Positions 17,538 to 26,143 of a DNA stretch of 64,000 nucleotides are shown one piece after another; positions within the stretch are counted from its first letter, which is position 1, and every line of letters starts with the position of its first letter. The position numbers were made by a program, and so were the translations under genes. Under the pieces are notes generated by a model. That model was not told where the DNA came from, made no database searches, and worked only from the letters and a program-made list of their open reading frames with translations. The DNA comes from Tissierella sp. (lineage in GTDB: Bacteria; Bacillota; Clostridia; Tissierellales; Tissierellaceae): assembly GCF_031460495.1 (NCBI RefSeq), contig NZ_JAVKTS010000002.1, positions 365,332-429,331 of the forward strand. The letters run 5' to 3'.

Positions 17538-17899
17538 CTCACCATCAGTCCTTGCATTAACTTATTGCCTTTCTCCATATATCCCTTTTGCTTCTTATCC
17601 CAGTTTTTCTTATACTTTGGAATATTGAAGGGTGGAGCAGAGGTACGACTTTTCATGGCCATACACAAAATTCCACAAAGGTAGTATACAGCCACTTGAG
17701 ATAACTGATTGAATTTTTCTTTTGAATTAATTGGATTTCCAAACATATTCATCTTTTCAAGAGCAGGGGAGAGTAATTGCTTCATTCCACCAATATTTAA
17801 AGGAGCATCAATAATTCTATTTGGTAACAATTCATCATTACATGTTAGCATTTTTCTAATTTTATCATGATATCCTTCACCTAAATACTCTTCATACAT
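17534..17899 (-). CDS. Phage head-region protein, unknown
   Basis: This is a 121-residue protein with AGGTAA-type ribosome site. Helical, with a hydrophobic VAVYYLCGILCMAMKSR segment at about 69-85 and a strongly basic C-terminus. It lies between the connector genes and the small basic gene and shares a four-base overlap with the latter. No family recognised. Confidence 0.6.
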   Translation of the reverse strand: MYEEYLGEGYHDKIRKMLTCNDELLPNRIIDAPLNIGGMKQLLSPALEKMNMFGNPINSKEKFNQLSQVAVYYLCGILCMAMKSRTSAPPFNIPKYKKNWDKKQKGYMEKGNKLMQGLMVR

Positions 17900-17922
17900 A
17901 AAATTACCTCCATAATTTTATT

Positions 17923-18519
17923 TTAAGGTCTAAAATCTAATTCTAATTGTACTTGCAAAATTCCACTCATTCCTATGTCGTTGATGGAACTAGCTTGATA
18001 ATTCTTCCCATCAAATACAATTCTATCCAATTCCTTTACACCTAAGATTTTAGGTATTTGAAGTATATAGATTGTGCTTTCCAATAGTCCTGGATTCTCT
18101 TGTCTTAATCTTTGGTTAATAGCCTCGCCATAGCAATCAATGTTTACATTATCAGGGTCAACATCTTGCCATTGTTGAATTGGATTATAATCATCATCCA
18201 CATTATCTACAAATCTCATATGTCTCATAGTAACATTACATTTAGCAGAGAAAAATGCAGTTTGCATAGATTGAGGGTCATAATTAGTAGATTGAACTAG
18301 ATATTTTGCATCTCTTTTATTATCTTTAATGGTAATTATTTCACCACTTAGTAAATCCACTTCATTGGGAATTAAACCTTCCCAATAACCTTCTCTAATA
18401 CCTAAATCTCTACTAGCCTTAGTTGACCTTTTTTTAGATACTTTAGTTTCTACATTAGGTTCTCTATGGATTACGCAATCTTGGCCTTTTGAATATATGA
18501 ATTTTTCAGCATAACTCAT
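17923..18519 (-). CDS. Head-tail connector region protein, unknown
   Basis: This is a 198-residue protein. After a basic N-terminal stretch (VSKKRSTKASRDLGIREG) it is beta-rich and ends ILQVQLELDFRP. It lies one base after the 18521 gene and after the capsid gene, in the block that normally supplies adaptor and stopper proteins. The long strand content and length suggest a head closure or minor structural role (inference from order). Confidence 0.55.
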   Translation of the reverse strand: MSYAEKFIYSKGQDCVIHREPNVETKVSKKRSTKASRDLGIREGYWEGLIPNEVDLLSGEIITIKDNKRDAKYLVQSTNYDPQSMQTAFFSAKCNVTMRHMRFVDNVDDDYNPIQQWQDVDPDNVNIDCYGEAINQRLRQENPGLLESTIYILQIPKILGVKELDRIVFDGKNYQASSINDIGMSGILQVQLELDFRP

Positions 18520-18520
18520 A

Positions 18521-18865
18521 TTACCAACCCCTTTTCGGATAGGTAACTCTAAAATTATTTGATTGAGATGATAGGGTAGGGGAGACTTGATCTAATATCT
18601 TTCCGACTAGATTATTTCTATCATCAATAAATTCTAATTTCTTATTATCCCAATTAACATATAACTCATGTCCAGCATGAGGACCTGATTCCTTTTTAGG
18701 CAATCTAGCCGACATGGAAGGGCATAGAAGTATACAACATTCCAATACCACCGCGATAATATCTTTTTGTTCAATTGTAGAATCGGGAAGATAGGCGATG
18801 TCAACGCCCATCTTATCCCTAATTCTTGTTTGCCAATTTTCAGCAATTAATATTCTATTACTCAT
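18521..18865 (-). CDS. Head-tail adaptor-like protein
   Basis: This is a 114-residue protein; the ATG at MSNRILIAENWQTRIRDKMG is chosen because GGGG lies seven bases before it, while an upstream GTG would sit inside that site. It follows the major capsid gene directly, the place of the gp6-like adaptors that bind the portal. The helical first 60 residues suit that fold. Family-level support is weak. Confidence 0.55.
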   Translation of the reverse strand: MSNRILIAENWQTRIRDKMGVDIAYLPDSTIEQKDIIAVVLECCILLCPSMSARLPKKESGPHAGHELYVNWDNKKLEFIDDRNNLVGKILDQVSPTLSSQSNNFRVTYPKRGW

Positions 18866-18884
18866 AGGGTTCACCCCTTATTTC

Positions 18885-19970
18885 TTACTCAATGGTAAGG
18901 ATTCTAGCACCATCAGCAAATATCTTTCTGAATCCACTGTTTTCAGATACAGTTAAGATTTCAGTTTGGTTCTTAATGAACTTGTCAGCTTCACTAATTG
19001 AAGAACCAACTTCAAATAATTCTTCGATAGTGTTATTTCTGTTAAGTCCATAAACAGCTTCTTTCCCACCTATTTTTTCAATAGTAGGGCTATAAAGTAA
19101 AGTAGTATTAGCAATCAAACCTTGTGGTAAAGTAGTCTTAACATTTAAGCCATTTGCTATAAGTTCATCCATTTTACTAGCAACTTCAAACTTAGGATAT
19201 AATACTTCTAATATTTGAAGTAAGCCATCTTCATTTGCAACGATAGTGTCGCAGTTATATGGATAGAACTTCAATAAGAATTTTATCCATGCAGTTCTAG
19301 TGATAGTAGTTGCAGCAGCGTCGAAATCTTTTACTTTGTGAGCAGGAGCAGCATTGTTGTTTCCATCTCCATCTTTTACAACATCTAGTATTTCAGCTAT
19401 CTTGTTGTTAGCAGCTTCAACACCGATTCTATCTATATGTCTCTTGAACATTTCAATATCCATTCTTCTTAATGCTTCATATGAAGCTTCAACAGCACGA
19501 CCATATTTGTAGAAGGATATAGCAGTTCCACCAATTCTAAGTTTAGCAACTGGCAAATCAGCAGCCTCAGTAACTCTTCTCATTTCAGTAGCTTTCTTAT
19601 TCTTAGGGTCACTAAAGTCTAAGTAAGAAGCCTTATAAACATTACTATCAATAGGAGTTCTTTGAGCCACTAGATATTGATAAAGTGGGAACTCTTGCAT
19701 TGATTGTACTAAAGTTCTTGCTACGAACTCTGGGAATAAAACCTTATTCTCGTTTGCTCTGTAGAAAGCTTCAACCTTTGATGCAAAAAGATTTTTCTCT
19801 GGGATAGATTGAGTTAATATTCCAGCTTCTTTCATAAGTCTTTCAAAGGCATCAAGTTTTCCGCCTTCTTGTGTTGGATCTAAGCTTTCTAAATAAGATG
19901 AAAAAGTCATCTCTTTAGAGTGAGCTTGATTGTATAATTCGCTTGATAAAGTATTTAATGCAATTTTCAT
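18885..19970 (-). CDS. Major capsid protein (HK97-like)
   Basis: This is a 361-residue protein. An N-terminal helical part (LYNQAHSKEMTFSSYLESLD) is followed by the E-loop-like and beta-rich TAISFYKYGRAVEASYEALRR at about 149-169 and a P-domain with WIKFLLKFYPYNCDTIVANEDG, as in HK97-fold shell proteins. It lies after a protease/scaffold gene and a decoration-type protein, the normal maturation order. No separate delta domain is obvious, so scaffolding probably comes from the upstream gene. Confidence 0.82.
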   Translation of the reverse strand: MKIALNTLSSELYNQAHSKEMTFSSYLESLDPTQEGGKLDAFERLMKEAGILTQSIPEKNLFASKVEAFYRANENKVLFPEFVARTLVQSMQEFPLYQYLVAQRTPIDSNVYKASYLDFSDPKNKKATEMRRVTEAADLPVAKLRIGGTAISFYKYGRAVEASYEALRRMDIEMFKRHIDRIGVEAANNKIAEILDVVKDGDGNNNAAPAHKVKDFDAAATTITRTAWIKFLLKFYPYNCDTIVANEDGLLQILEVLYPKFEVASKMDELIANGLNVKTTLPQGLIANTTLLYSPTIEKIGGKEAVYGLNRNNTIEELFEVGSSISEADKFIKNQTEILTVSENSGFRKIFADGARILTIE

Positions 19971-19999
19971 ATATTTACACTTCCTTTCTAATTTTTAAA

Positions 20000-20398
20000 T
20001 TATCCTAAGAATACTGTACAAGTTTCAGCAGTCGCATCAACTTCTACAACAACAGGACATCTTAACTTTGCAGTTTCGGCACTGCTTATAACGGCACCAG
20101 CACCATCAGTAGCAGCAATCTTACCAACAGTAGGGGCAACGGCACCTATAGGAACATCAGTTACAAATCCTCTAAATGAAACTCCTACATGACCATCATT
20201 TTCGTAAACATCAATGAATCCAAATACAGTCGCACCACTAACACCTAAATCTACTGTTTGAGCTGCGCTTATAACTACAGGCAATCCAACAACAGCATCT
20301 CTATTAGCAGCAGCAACTAAAGCTTTAATTCCAGCACCTGCTTTAAATGTAGCCTGTTGTAAACCTATACCTTCAAATCCGATTCCACCTCTTGACAT
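20000..20398 (-). CDS. Capsid decoration-type protein
   Basis: This is a 132-residue protein, rich in Ala, Gly and Val (AGAGIKALVAAANRDAVVGL), almost free of charged helix and ending ETCTVFLG. Such small beta-barrel proteins immediately before the capsid gene are commonly head decoration or DUF2190-like. The Gly/Ala codon content is clearly different from its AT-rich neighbours because of composition. Confidence 0.65.
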   Translation of the reverse strand: MSRGGIGFEGIGLQQATFKAGAGIKALVAAANRDAVVGLPVVISAAQTVDLGVSGATVFGFIDVYENDGHVGVSFRGFVTDVPIGAVAPTVGKIAATDGAGAVISSAETAKLRCPVVVEVDATAETCTVFLG

Positions 20399-20434
20399 AA
20401 ATCACACATCCTTTCTAAATTTGGGCAATAAAAT

Positions 20435-20454
20435 AACCACTATTTTTAGTGGTT
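20435..20454 (-). terminator. Leftward hairpin before the capsid genes
   Basis: AACCACTA at 20435-20442 pairs with TAGTGGTT at 20447-20454 around TTTT, and the minus strand continues ATTTTATTG. It separates the small coiled-coil gene from the decoration and capsid genes, so these may have their own promoter. Confidence 0.65.
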
Positions 20455-20460
20455 TGCCAG

Positions 20461-20649
20461 TTAGTTATTTACTTGTCTCCAGTTTAAATCTGTTTCTAAT
20501 GCTTCAATTATTTCAACTATCTCATTTTTTCTCTGCTTATCTTCGGATAGACGATTCTCCAATTGGTTAATATTCATATCTAATTCAAGCAGATTTCTTC
20601 TTTCAAACGATAGTCTATCTTCTAACATTTTTCTAGTAATCTCATTCAC
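20461..20649 (-). CDS. Small coiled-coil protein
   Basis: This is a 62-residue, highly charged helical protein (RRNLLELDMNINQLENRLSE) with AGGAGGTAATATTG before the ATG. It lies between the protease/scaffold gene and the capsid genes. A scaffolding or capsid-assembly role is plausible from position; sequence gives only the coiled coil. Confidence 0.65.
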   Translation of the reverse strand: MNEITRKMLEDRLSFERRNLLELDMNINQLENRLSEDKQRKNEIVEIIEALETDLNWRQVNN

Positions 20650-20673
20650 AATATTACCTCCTAGAATTTAATT

Positions 20674-22005
20674 TTACTTTCCTACTTTAAATGCATCATC
20701 TGGAATTGACAACTTTTGTCCTTGTTCAGCTTCTGGGTCAGTAAGTCTACCATTAGGAATAGCATTTTTAGCTTGAAGTTCCCAAGTTTTCATAATATCC
20801 TTGATAGAATTAGTACCCATAGAAGTAAAGCTATTTTCCCAAGTTTCTTTAGGGAAGTCATTACCCATAGCACGAACTCCCATAGCTATAGCATCATCTG
20901 ATAAGGACTTATGGTATTCTTGACCTTCTTTAGCCAATTTTAAAACTTCATCTGCAGATAGTTCAGCACCTAACTTTTCAGTTACAGTTTCTTTGGACAA
21001 GAATTCATCCGTAGGTTTTAATGGTTCTACTGATGCTTTTATTGTTTCAACCGTTGCATCCCACTTTTCAGCGACTTTCTCAAGAATGTCAATCTCTTTC
21101 ATTCCTTCTACATACTCAATCCCTAGTGACTCAAGTGCTTTTAATACCTTTTCATTCATACTTCCTTCAACTCCTTCCAAATTATCATTTTCATCTTCAT
21201 TTTTTGCACCTTTAAATACTTTCTTATGGTCTGATTTCTTAACCATAGTAAGCATATTGCCATTACTGTATTTGCTTATAAATACTGTCTTGTCAGGTAA
21301 TTCTTCTTTTTCTCCAAGTACAGCAAAGTTGCCTGTAGGTAATTCAATAATATCTCCATCACTAGCTTGTGATATCATTGCACCTGGATAAGCACCATCC
21401 CACACAATGGATTCCTCATACAAAGCATTATTGTTATAAGGAATTATGATAGAAGGGGGCATTGCAGTTAATGTACATTGCTTTTTAGTTCCATCTGCCA
21501 TATCATAAGTTCTACCTCGCCAATGGCTACATTCTCCACCATAGTAGTTCATTCCGCATATAGAACAAACCATCGTGTCAGTGCTAAAACTAATTGATGT
21601 ATCGGATAATACACCTGATTCAATTTTCTTAATCAATGAATTAGCAGACATTCCATCAACAACTTCATCATCTCTAACAATGAATTTTGATAAATGCAAT
21701 TCAATTGTTTCATCATTTACAAGACTAGGTTTTAATTCACCATCAAATACCTTGCCATATGGCACGCCTTGAAGCCCTTGCCAGCTATTCCAATTATGGT
21801 TATACATAAAAGAAACGCCCTTTTGAGCATCTTCAACCATTACTTGTAATAGTTCTTTACTAATTCTTGTATATCTATTTGGGATTAACATATCACCAGC
21901 AGATTTCCCAGAGAAAACAAATACTTCATCAGCAGTTAATGGTCTTTTAGCTAATTTGTTTATTTTAGCCAACTGTTCATCCGTTGGTACTCCAAATTTA
22001 CTCAT
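20674..22005 (-). CDS. Prohead protease fused to a scaffold-like domain
   Basis: This is a 443-residue protein. Residues 1-230 include YNHNWNSWQGLQGVPYGKVF and SDTSISFSTDTMVCSICGMNYYGGECSHW, which fit a prohead protease-like domain carrying a Cys/His cluster (C-x2-C then C-x-H). Residues about 285-430 are helical and acidic, like scaffolding proteins. Such protease-scaffold fusions are known in siphophages. The catalytic Ser/His pair cannot be identified surely; Ser in SISFS and the early His are candidates. It is coupled by overlap to the Cys-rich 44-residue gene. Confidence 0.65.
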   Translation of the reverse strand: MSKFGVPTDEQLAKINKLAKRPLTADEVFVFSGKSAGDMLIPNRYTRISKELLQVMVEDAQKGVSFMYNHNWNSWQGLQGVPYGKVFDGELKPSLVNDETIELHLSKFIVRDDEVVDGMSANSLIKKIESGVLSDTSISFSTDTMVCSICGMNYYGGECSHWRGRTYDMADGTKKQCTLTAMPPSIIIPYNNNALYEESIVWDGAYPGAMISQASDGDIIELPTGNFAVLGEKEELPDKTVFISKYSNGNMLTMVKKSDHKKVFKGAKNEDENDNLEGVEGSMNEKVLKALESLGIEYVEGMKEIDILEKVAEKWDATVETIKASVEPLKPTDEFLSKETVTEKLGAELSADEVLKLAKEGQEYHKSLSDDAIAMGVRAMGNDFPKETWENSFTSMGTNSIKDIMKTWELQAKNAIPNGRLTDPEAEQGQKLSIPDDAFKVGK

Positions 22006-22132
22006 TCTTTTTCACCTTCTTTCCAAATTCATCTTCTTCATACTTATTGCATAGATCTTCACATAAACAACCTTCACAATCAAAACAATCTTTTAATTCC
22101 TTAGGTAATTCATCAAATGGAATCTTATTCAA
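21998..22132 (-). CDS. Cys-rich micro-protein between portal and protease genes
   Basis: This 44-residue frame has a TTG start that overlaps the portal stop and GGGGGAA about ten bases upstream; its own stop overlaps the next ATG. It has five cysteines in CFDCEGCLCEDLC (residues 16-28), a pattern that could bind zinc or an iron-sulfur cluster, and a basic end. Overlaps at both ends, a ribosome site and the unlikely Cys spacing argue that it is real. Function unknown. Confidence 0.6.
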   Translation of the reverse strand: MNKIPFDELPKELKDCFDCEGCLCEDLCNKYEEDEFGKKVKKNE

Positions 22133-23525
22133 GTTTGGGTTCTTCCCCCGAATGTTTGTCATTATTTTCAACACTTACACCCCCCGAACTCAAGGATATT
22201 TTCATTTCGACTAAAGGTCTATCAGATACAGCCTTTTTAACTCCCATAGCCTCTCGAGCAGCAGTATCGTTGTCAACCCAGCCCATAGCTACAGTATAAA
22301 TGTATCTACTCATTTTAGAGGTAGCAACTTCTTCTTTATCAAGCTCTGATTGCCAATCGACTACATTATGAGTGAAAACTGGAATAGCTTGAATACCTTT
22401 AACTCTTAGCCATAGCCTAGCTATTTCTTCCATCAACCTTTTACTACCTCTTTGGAGCGAGAGGATGCCTTGTACAAATATCTTCATTTCAACACTTGAA
22501 TAAGTTTCAGTTTTTCCAGTATGCCTATTCATGAAGGTACTCAACTGTTTCAAACCATTGTTAGTTTGATAATCAGTCATTTCATTAATTGCCCTAAAGT
22601 CAACACTTCTAGTAGCATTTCCTTGACCTTGATTTCTTGAAACATCATCATATGTCACAATATCTGAATCAGGGTCAACACTTTCAAGGTTACTAGCGAT
22701 ATTATCGAGATAATCATTTATCCATTTAGTTAATTCTTTAGGGTCATTCTTAATATGCTGAGGGCATATGCTTAATGCTCTTTCCATATTGATAGAGTAG
22801 AAGTCCCTAGCATAGCCTTGGTGATGAAGCACAGCATGAACATCATCAAATACTTGTAGCTGAGAATCAATAGCACGCAAAGCAGGGGACATAATCAAAG
22901 TTCCCTTAGGGTCATTGCCATCAGGGTCAAGAGGCACATAAAACACATTAGCTTTACTTAAATCAACCTTTTGTCCTTTATCATTATATTGATAAGGGAT
23001 GATAAGCTTCTTACCATTTCTTTCTTCCCATTCCCAATGGATTGTCCTCGGGTCAATGGGGTGTACTTCTATAATATCTGTCCTATCAGAATTAACTTCA
23101 ACTTCTAACATCTGAACACCATACAGAACCGCATTTTTATGCAATATGTCCATAATTCCATCAAGTCCGGCATTACTTATTGAATTTATCCTAGATGCAA
23201 AATCTCGCCATTCATCTTCGATATCAGTTAAAGAAACTTCTGTATTTTTATATCCAACAGGATAAAACTTCATCTTATGACCTTGATTGGCATATCTAAC
23301 AAAGTTCCATAAAGCCATGGAACCATCTGGAGTTTTCTTGGTCATAAACTCAATAGCATTAGCTTCATCAGGAATTCCTCTTAGCTCCTTTAATAAATCT
23401 CTACTTCTACCACGATAGAATGAGGAACCATAAGGTTGACTAGCAGAAGATACTCGACCAGTAGGAATAGAAGTAGTCGGTTCAGCTCTTGTTTTCCTAC
23501 CAAGCCCATTTTTAAAAAATCCCAT
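22125..23525 (-). CDS. Portal protein
   Basis: This is a 466-residue protein; the start at MGFFKNGLGRKT is chosen over GTG/ATG options three codons earlier because GGTAGGTG fits it. It lies after terminase and before the protease and capsid genes. The central segment (DIIEVHPIDPRTIHWEWEE, then YVPLDPDGNDPKGTLIMSP) and the helical QVFDDVHAVLHHQGYARDF match portal proteins of the SPP1-like/HK97 supergroup. Twelve subunits would form the DNA channel. Confidence 0.8.
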   Translation of the reverse strand: MGFFKNGLGRKTRAEPTTSIPTGRVSSASQPYGSSFYRGRSRDLLKELRGIPDEANAIEFMTKKTPDGSMALWNFVRYANQGHKMKFYPVGYKNTEVSLTDIEDEWRDFASRINSISNAGLDGIMDILHKNAVLYGVQMLEVEVNSDRTDIIEVHPIDPRTIHWEWEERNGKKLIIPYQYNDKGQKVDLSKANVFYVPLDPDGNDPKGTLIMSPALRAIDSQLQVFDDVHAVLHHQGYARDFYSINMERALSICPQHIKNDPKELTKWINDYLDNIASNLESVDPDSDIVTYDDVSRNQGQGNATRSVDFRAINEMTDYQTNNGLKQLSTFMNRHTGKTETYSSVEMKIFVQGILSLQRGSKRLMEEIARLWLRVKGIQAIPVFTHNVVDWQSELDKEEVATSKMSRYIYTVAMGWVDNDTAAREAMGVKKAVSDRPLVEMKISLSSGGVSVENNDKHSGEEPKLE

Positions 23526-23541
23526 ATACATCACCTACCTT

Positions 23542-23814
23542 CTAAAATACCAATTTTTCTATTTCATCCAGCAATTGAGCCTTAGCCAAATTAACATATT
23601 GCTGATTATCGGTTATCAGTTCAATTAGGAATCTAGCATCATCTTTATCTATTTCAATCTCGCCATTATTAGTAAGATTTACAGCCCATGTTATCATCTT
23701 AGCGGGTTTACCGACAGTAGACATAGCTAGCATATTAGCAAGTATATCATTTAGATTTTCGCCTGTAGGTTCTCCTTTTAAGGTTATTAGGTTTTTATCA
23801 AGATTAAGTTTCAT
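23542..23814 (-). CDS. Small phage protein (DUF1653-like size), unknown
   Basis: This is a 90-residue protein from MKLNLDKNLITLKGE, with GGTGGA before the start, overlapping the preceding gene by 11 bases. The first half is beta-like, the second (FLIELITDNQQYVNLAKAQLLDEIEKLV) helical. I recall similar small proteins near terminase/portal genes in Firmicute phages but have no function for it. Confidence 0.6.
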   Translation of the reverse strand: MKLNLDKNLITLKGEPTGENLNDILANMLAMSTVGKPAKMITWAVNLTNNGEIEIDKDDARFLIELITDNQQYVNLAKAQLLDEIEKLVF

Positions 23815-24043
23815 AATTTTCCACCAACAAATCATATTCTTTAATCAGTTCATTAACAACATGGGTTACAATTTCCTTTGTCATTTCTTCAATGCTAATA
23901 TTGAGATTAGTTTTAAACTTCTCAACTATAGACTCAGATAAATCATCTACACTATTTTCCATAATGTATTGAAATTGTTGAGCAAATAATATTACAGCAG
24001 TAGAAAATTTTGTTTCAAATTGCTTTTCTTGTTTTTCGTTCAT
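23804..24043 (-). CDS. Small helical protein, unknown
   Basis: This is a 79-residue acidic helical protein (SVDDLSESIVEKFKTNLNIS) with AGGAGG before its ATG. It overlaps the next gene start. It is one of a run of tiny genes between terminase and portal. No family recognised. Confidence 0.6.
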   Translation of the reverse strand: MNEKQEKQFETKFSTAVILFAQQFQYIMENSVDDLSESIVEKFKTNLNISIEEMTKEIVTHVVNELIKEYDLLVENYET

Positions 24044-24063
24044 TTGATTTCCTCCTAATTGAA

Positions 24064-24165
24064 TTATTTACATTGACTCTTTGGCTTTTTACATCTGCAA
24101 CACCTATATCCAAATCCTTCATAAAATTTGATTTTATGTTTGAACCACCAAAAACATTTTTTCAT
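24064..24165 (-). CDS. Basic Cys-containing micro-protein
   Basis: This is a 33-residue frame, MKKCFWWFKHKIKFYEGFGY then RCCRCKKPKSQCK. Ten Lys/Arg and five Cys in such a short peptide, with a CCxC...C end, are distinctive. The ribosome site (GAGGCG) is modest. It fits the gap between two other tiny genes. It may bind metal or nucleic acid (inference). Confidence 0.45.
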   Translation of the reverse strand: MKKCFWWFKHKIKFYEGFGYRCCRCKKPKSQCK

Positions 24166-24180
24166 GTAATCGCCTCAAAT

Positions 24181-24339
24181 TTAATTAGAATGTTTTAAAC
24201 TATTTATTGAATGAGTTACGCTTATAATTGAATGAGAAATCTCTAATGCCTTTTGATTATCATTTTCCTCAATTGCCTTTTCTTGAATTTTCTCCAATAC
24301 TTCAATTTGTTTTTCTAGGCTTGCTCTAATGTCTGCCAT
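24181..24339 (-). CDS. Small coiled-coil protein
   Basis: This is a 52-residue protein, MADIRASLEKQIEVLEKIQE onward, with GGAGGTG five bases before the ATG. It is a charged amphipathic helix followed by HSIISVTHSINSLKH. The excellent ribosome site supports it. Unknown role next to terminase. Confidence 0.7.
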   Translation of the reverse strand: MADIRASLEKQIEVLEKIQEKAIEENDNQKALEISHSIISVTHSINSLKHSN

Positions 24340-24377
24340 TATACACACCTCCAAATTATATTTTATGTAGTCACTGC

Positions 24378-24426
24378 ATCAAGGAAGGACGGGGAGGAGG
24401 TACCCCAGACCCTAGTATTCCTTGAT
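24378..24426. other. GC-rich two-level inverted repeat below terminase
   Basis: ATCAAGGAA at 24378-24386 pairs perfectly with TTCCTTGAT at 24418-24426. The enclosed 31 bases are GC-rich and contain GGGG at 24391-24394 opposite CCCC at 24403-24406. It lies in the 143-base gap between terminase and the next gene and stands out from the AT-rich surroundings. It may be a structured leader or processing site. Confidence 0.55.
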
Positions 24427-24449
24427 TATTGACAGTGAAATATATAATA

Positions 24450-24474
24450 AATGAGCCAAACAGTGAAGCTCATT
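24450..24474 (-). terminator. Terminator after terminase
   Basis: AATGAGC at 24450-24456 pairs with GCTCATT at 24468-24474. On the minus strand TTATTATATATTTC follows. It is eight bases after the terminase stop. Confidence 0.6.
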
Positions 24475-24482
24475 AGATATAT

Positions 24483-26075
24483 CTAAGATGACTTACTAAT
24501 TCCCCTTACAATTCCAGCGAATGGAATTATTAAAGTAGGGGATTGAAAATCCTTAAAACAGAAATATAAAGCAGATACAATATCGTCATGGCCACTATCA
24601 GTAGCATTATGATATTGAGTAGACCTTCCATCTCTATCTACAGATACATAATCCTGTAATTGTTTTTCAACTTCACTAGACCAAGGAATTTTACACCATT
24701 GTTGTTCAACTACTAATGCAAAATCCTCAACTAATTTGCCCTTGTTTCCACCTTGTTCATTGATAGGTACATTTGGTATTCCTCTTTTATTAAGTTGAGA
24801 GCCTATAGCTTCACCTAGTCCTGTTTGACCAAAGTTTACAGTTGCCCCATGATACAATCTTGAGTACATTTCCAAAGTGTCCCATTGAGCATCCCAACCA
24901 AGCCTTGTCATAAGGTCAATCTTCACAACCTTGCCTTTACTATCTCTAATAACGCAAGGATGACCATCTCCCTTACTAGCAGGGTCATATCCTATAGTAT
25001 AAGTTTCAAATGGGTCAGGCTTTTCCCATTCTTTCCAGAATTCAGCTATTTCATCTTCTTTTCTACTAGGAGGTCTAACAAGTACTCTTTCATAGTGAGG
25101 GAATACAGAGTTAATCTCCATGATGAATTCTGCAAGATAATCTTGTCTGTACCTAGTTTCCGTCATACCCATCTTAATTTCATCTTCAAAGGTAACAGGG
25201 TCACCCATTGAATCTTCGCCGACTATGTTGTATCTTTTTTCGCCCATAAATGGGTTATCCCAAGTTGAGAAGTGAAATGTTTCATACGATGGGGAATAGA
25301 GGGACGAACCTTTATCACCCATTAAAGATAATTTGTAAAAGTAAGTTCTACCTTTAGGAGTACTATTAATTAATGCAATTCCACCTTTACCATTAGGACC
25401 ACGACCAGGAGAGTCAAGTCTTTGTCTTAAGTTTGCCCATACTGTATCTAGCTCCTTTACTCTAGCAGCTTCTGTTATTGTGACAATATCAAGCCCAACA
25501 CCGACAAGAGTTTCAGGATCGTCAGCAGAGTGGACTTCTATAATTCCACCATTTATAGTTTCTATAGTTAAATTTGATAGCGATATATCATATACTAATT
25601 CTTTAGGTAATAGTTTCTTTAAGTCACGCCAGTTTTGTCTTGCTAAACGCATATTAGGAGCTACAATCCACCATAAAACAGGAGGATTGACATCGATGGA
25701 GCGTTCCTCATTTTCCATTTGAAGGAACTTCATAACACCTTCACCGATGGAACCTAAGTCCTTTCCAAAACGGTTCCCACAAACAAGTATCTTAAATCTT
25801 GCTTCACTGTCATGTATTATCTGTTGAGCAGAGTGTGGGGTATAGGGAATAGTAACTTTCCTATATCCATTAGCATTAGCCATTCTGCAGCTTCCACAAG
25901 TTTTGAATGAAGTGTATTGCCCAACTCCTTCCTTACCTTTAGAAGGTCGCCATGCTTGTTCAAAGTGAGTTCCACATTCTTCACAGATACCAATTCTATC
26001 TGATTTAGTAGAGTGTTCTATATATTTTTCATTAATCCTTGCTACTCGACCTATTGAGCCAACTTTTCTAGGCAT
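24483..26075 (-). CDS. Terminase large subunit with N-terminal zinc finger
   Basis: This is a 530-residue packaging motor. The start at MPRKVGSIGR is set by GTTGGTG. Residues 31-63 hold two Cys pairs (CEEC and CGSC), a zinc-knuckle addition not found on most terminases. The ATPase domain shows a Walker A variant CGNRFGKD (99-106), a Walker B near DIVTITEAARV, and a coupling region INSTPKGRTYF. The nuclease part shows IGYDPASKGDG and SGHDDIVSAL. No canonical small subunit gene lies directly upstream. Confidence 0.9.
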   Translation of the reverse strand: MPRKVGSIGRVARINEKYIEHSTKSDRIGICEECGTHFEQAWRPSKGKEGVGQYTSFKTCGSCRMANANGYRKVTIPYTPHSAQQIIHDSEARFKILVCGNRFGKDLGSIGEGVMKFLQMENEERSIDVNPPVLWWIVAPNMRLARQNWRDLKKLLPKELVYDISLSNLTIETINGGIIEVHSADDPETLVGVGLDIVTITEAARVKELDTVWANLRQRLDSPGRGPNGKGGIALINSTPKGRTYFYKLSLMGDKGSSLYSPSYETFHFSTWDNPFMGEKRYNIVGEDSMGDPVTFEDEIKMGMTETRYRQDYLAEFIMEINSVFPHYERVLVRPPSRKEDEIAEFWKEWEKPDPFETYTIGYDPASKGDGHPCVIRDSKGKVVKIDLMTRLGWDAQWDTLEMYSRLYHGATVNFGQTGLGEAIGSQLNKRGIPNVPINEQGGNKGKLVEDFALVVEQQWCKIPWSSEVEKQLQDYVSVDRDGRSTQYHNATDSGHDDIVSALYFCFKDFQSPTLIIPFAGIVRGISKSS

Positions 26076-26103
26076 AAACATCACCAACTTTCAAGCATAG
26101 AAA

Positions 26104-26125
26104 AACCACCCTATAAAGAGTGGTT
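26104..26125 (-). terminator. Hairpin just upstream of terminase
   Basis: AACCAC at 26104-26109 pairs with GTGGTT at 26120-26125, and the minus strand goes on TTTTCTATG. It lies only 29 bases before the terminase start. Genes beyond it therefore need a promoter nearby or antitermination. Confidence 0.6.
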
Positions 26126-26143
26126 GATAATTTATATTTAATT

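Noticed and set aside
20993-21391. Rightward Ser/Phe-rich frames opposite the protease/scaffold gene
   Set aside because: Composition is that of antisense frames of Asp/Glu/Lys-rich genes; no start signals.
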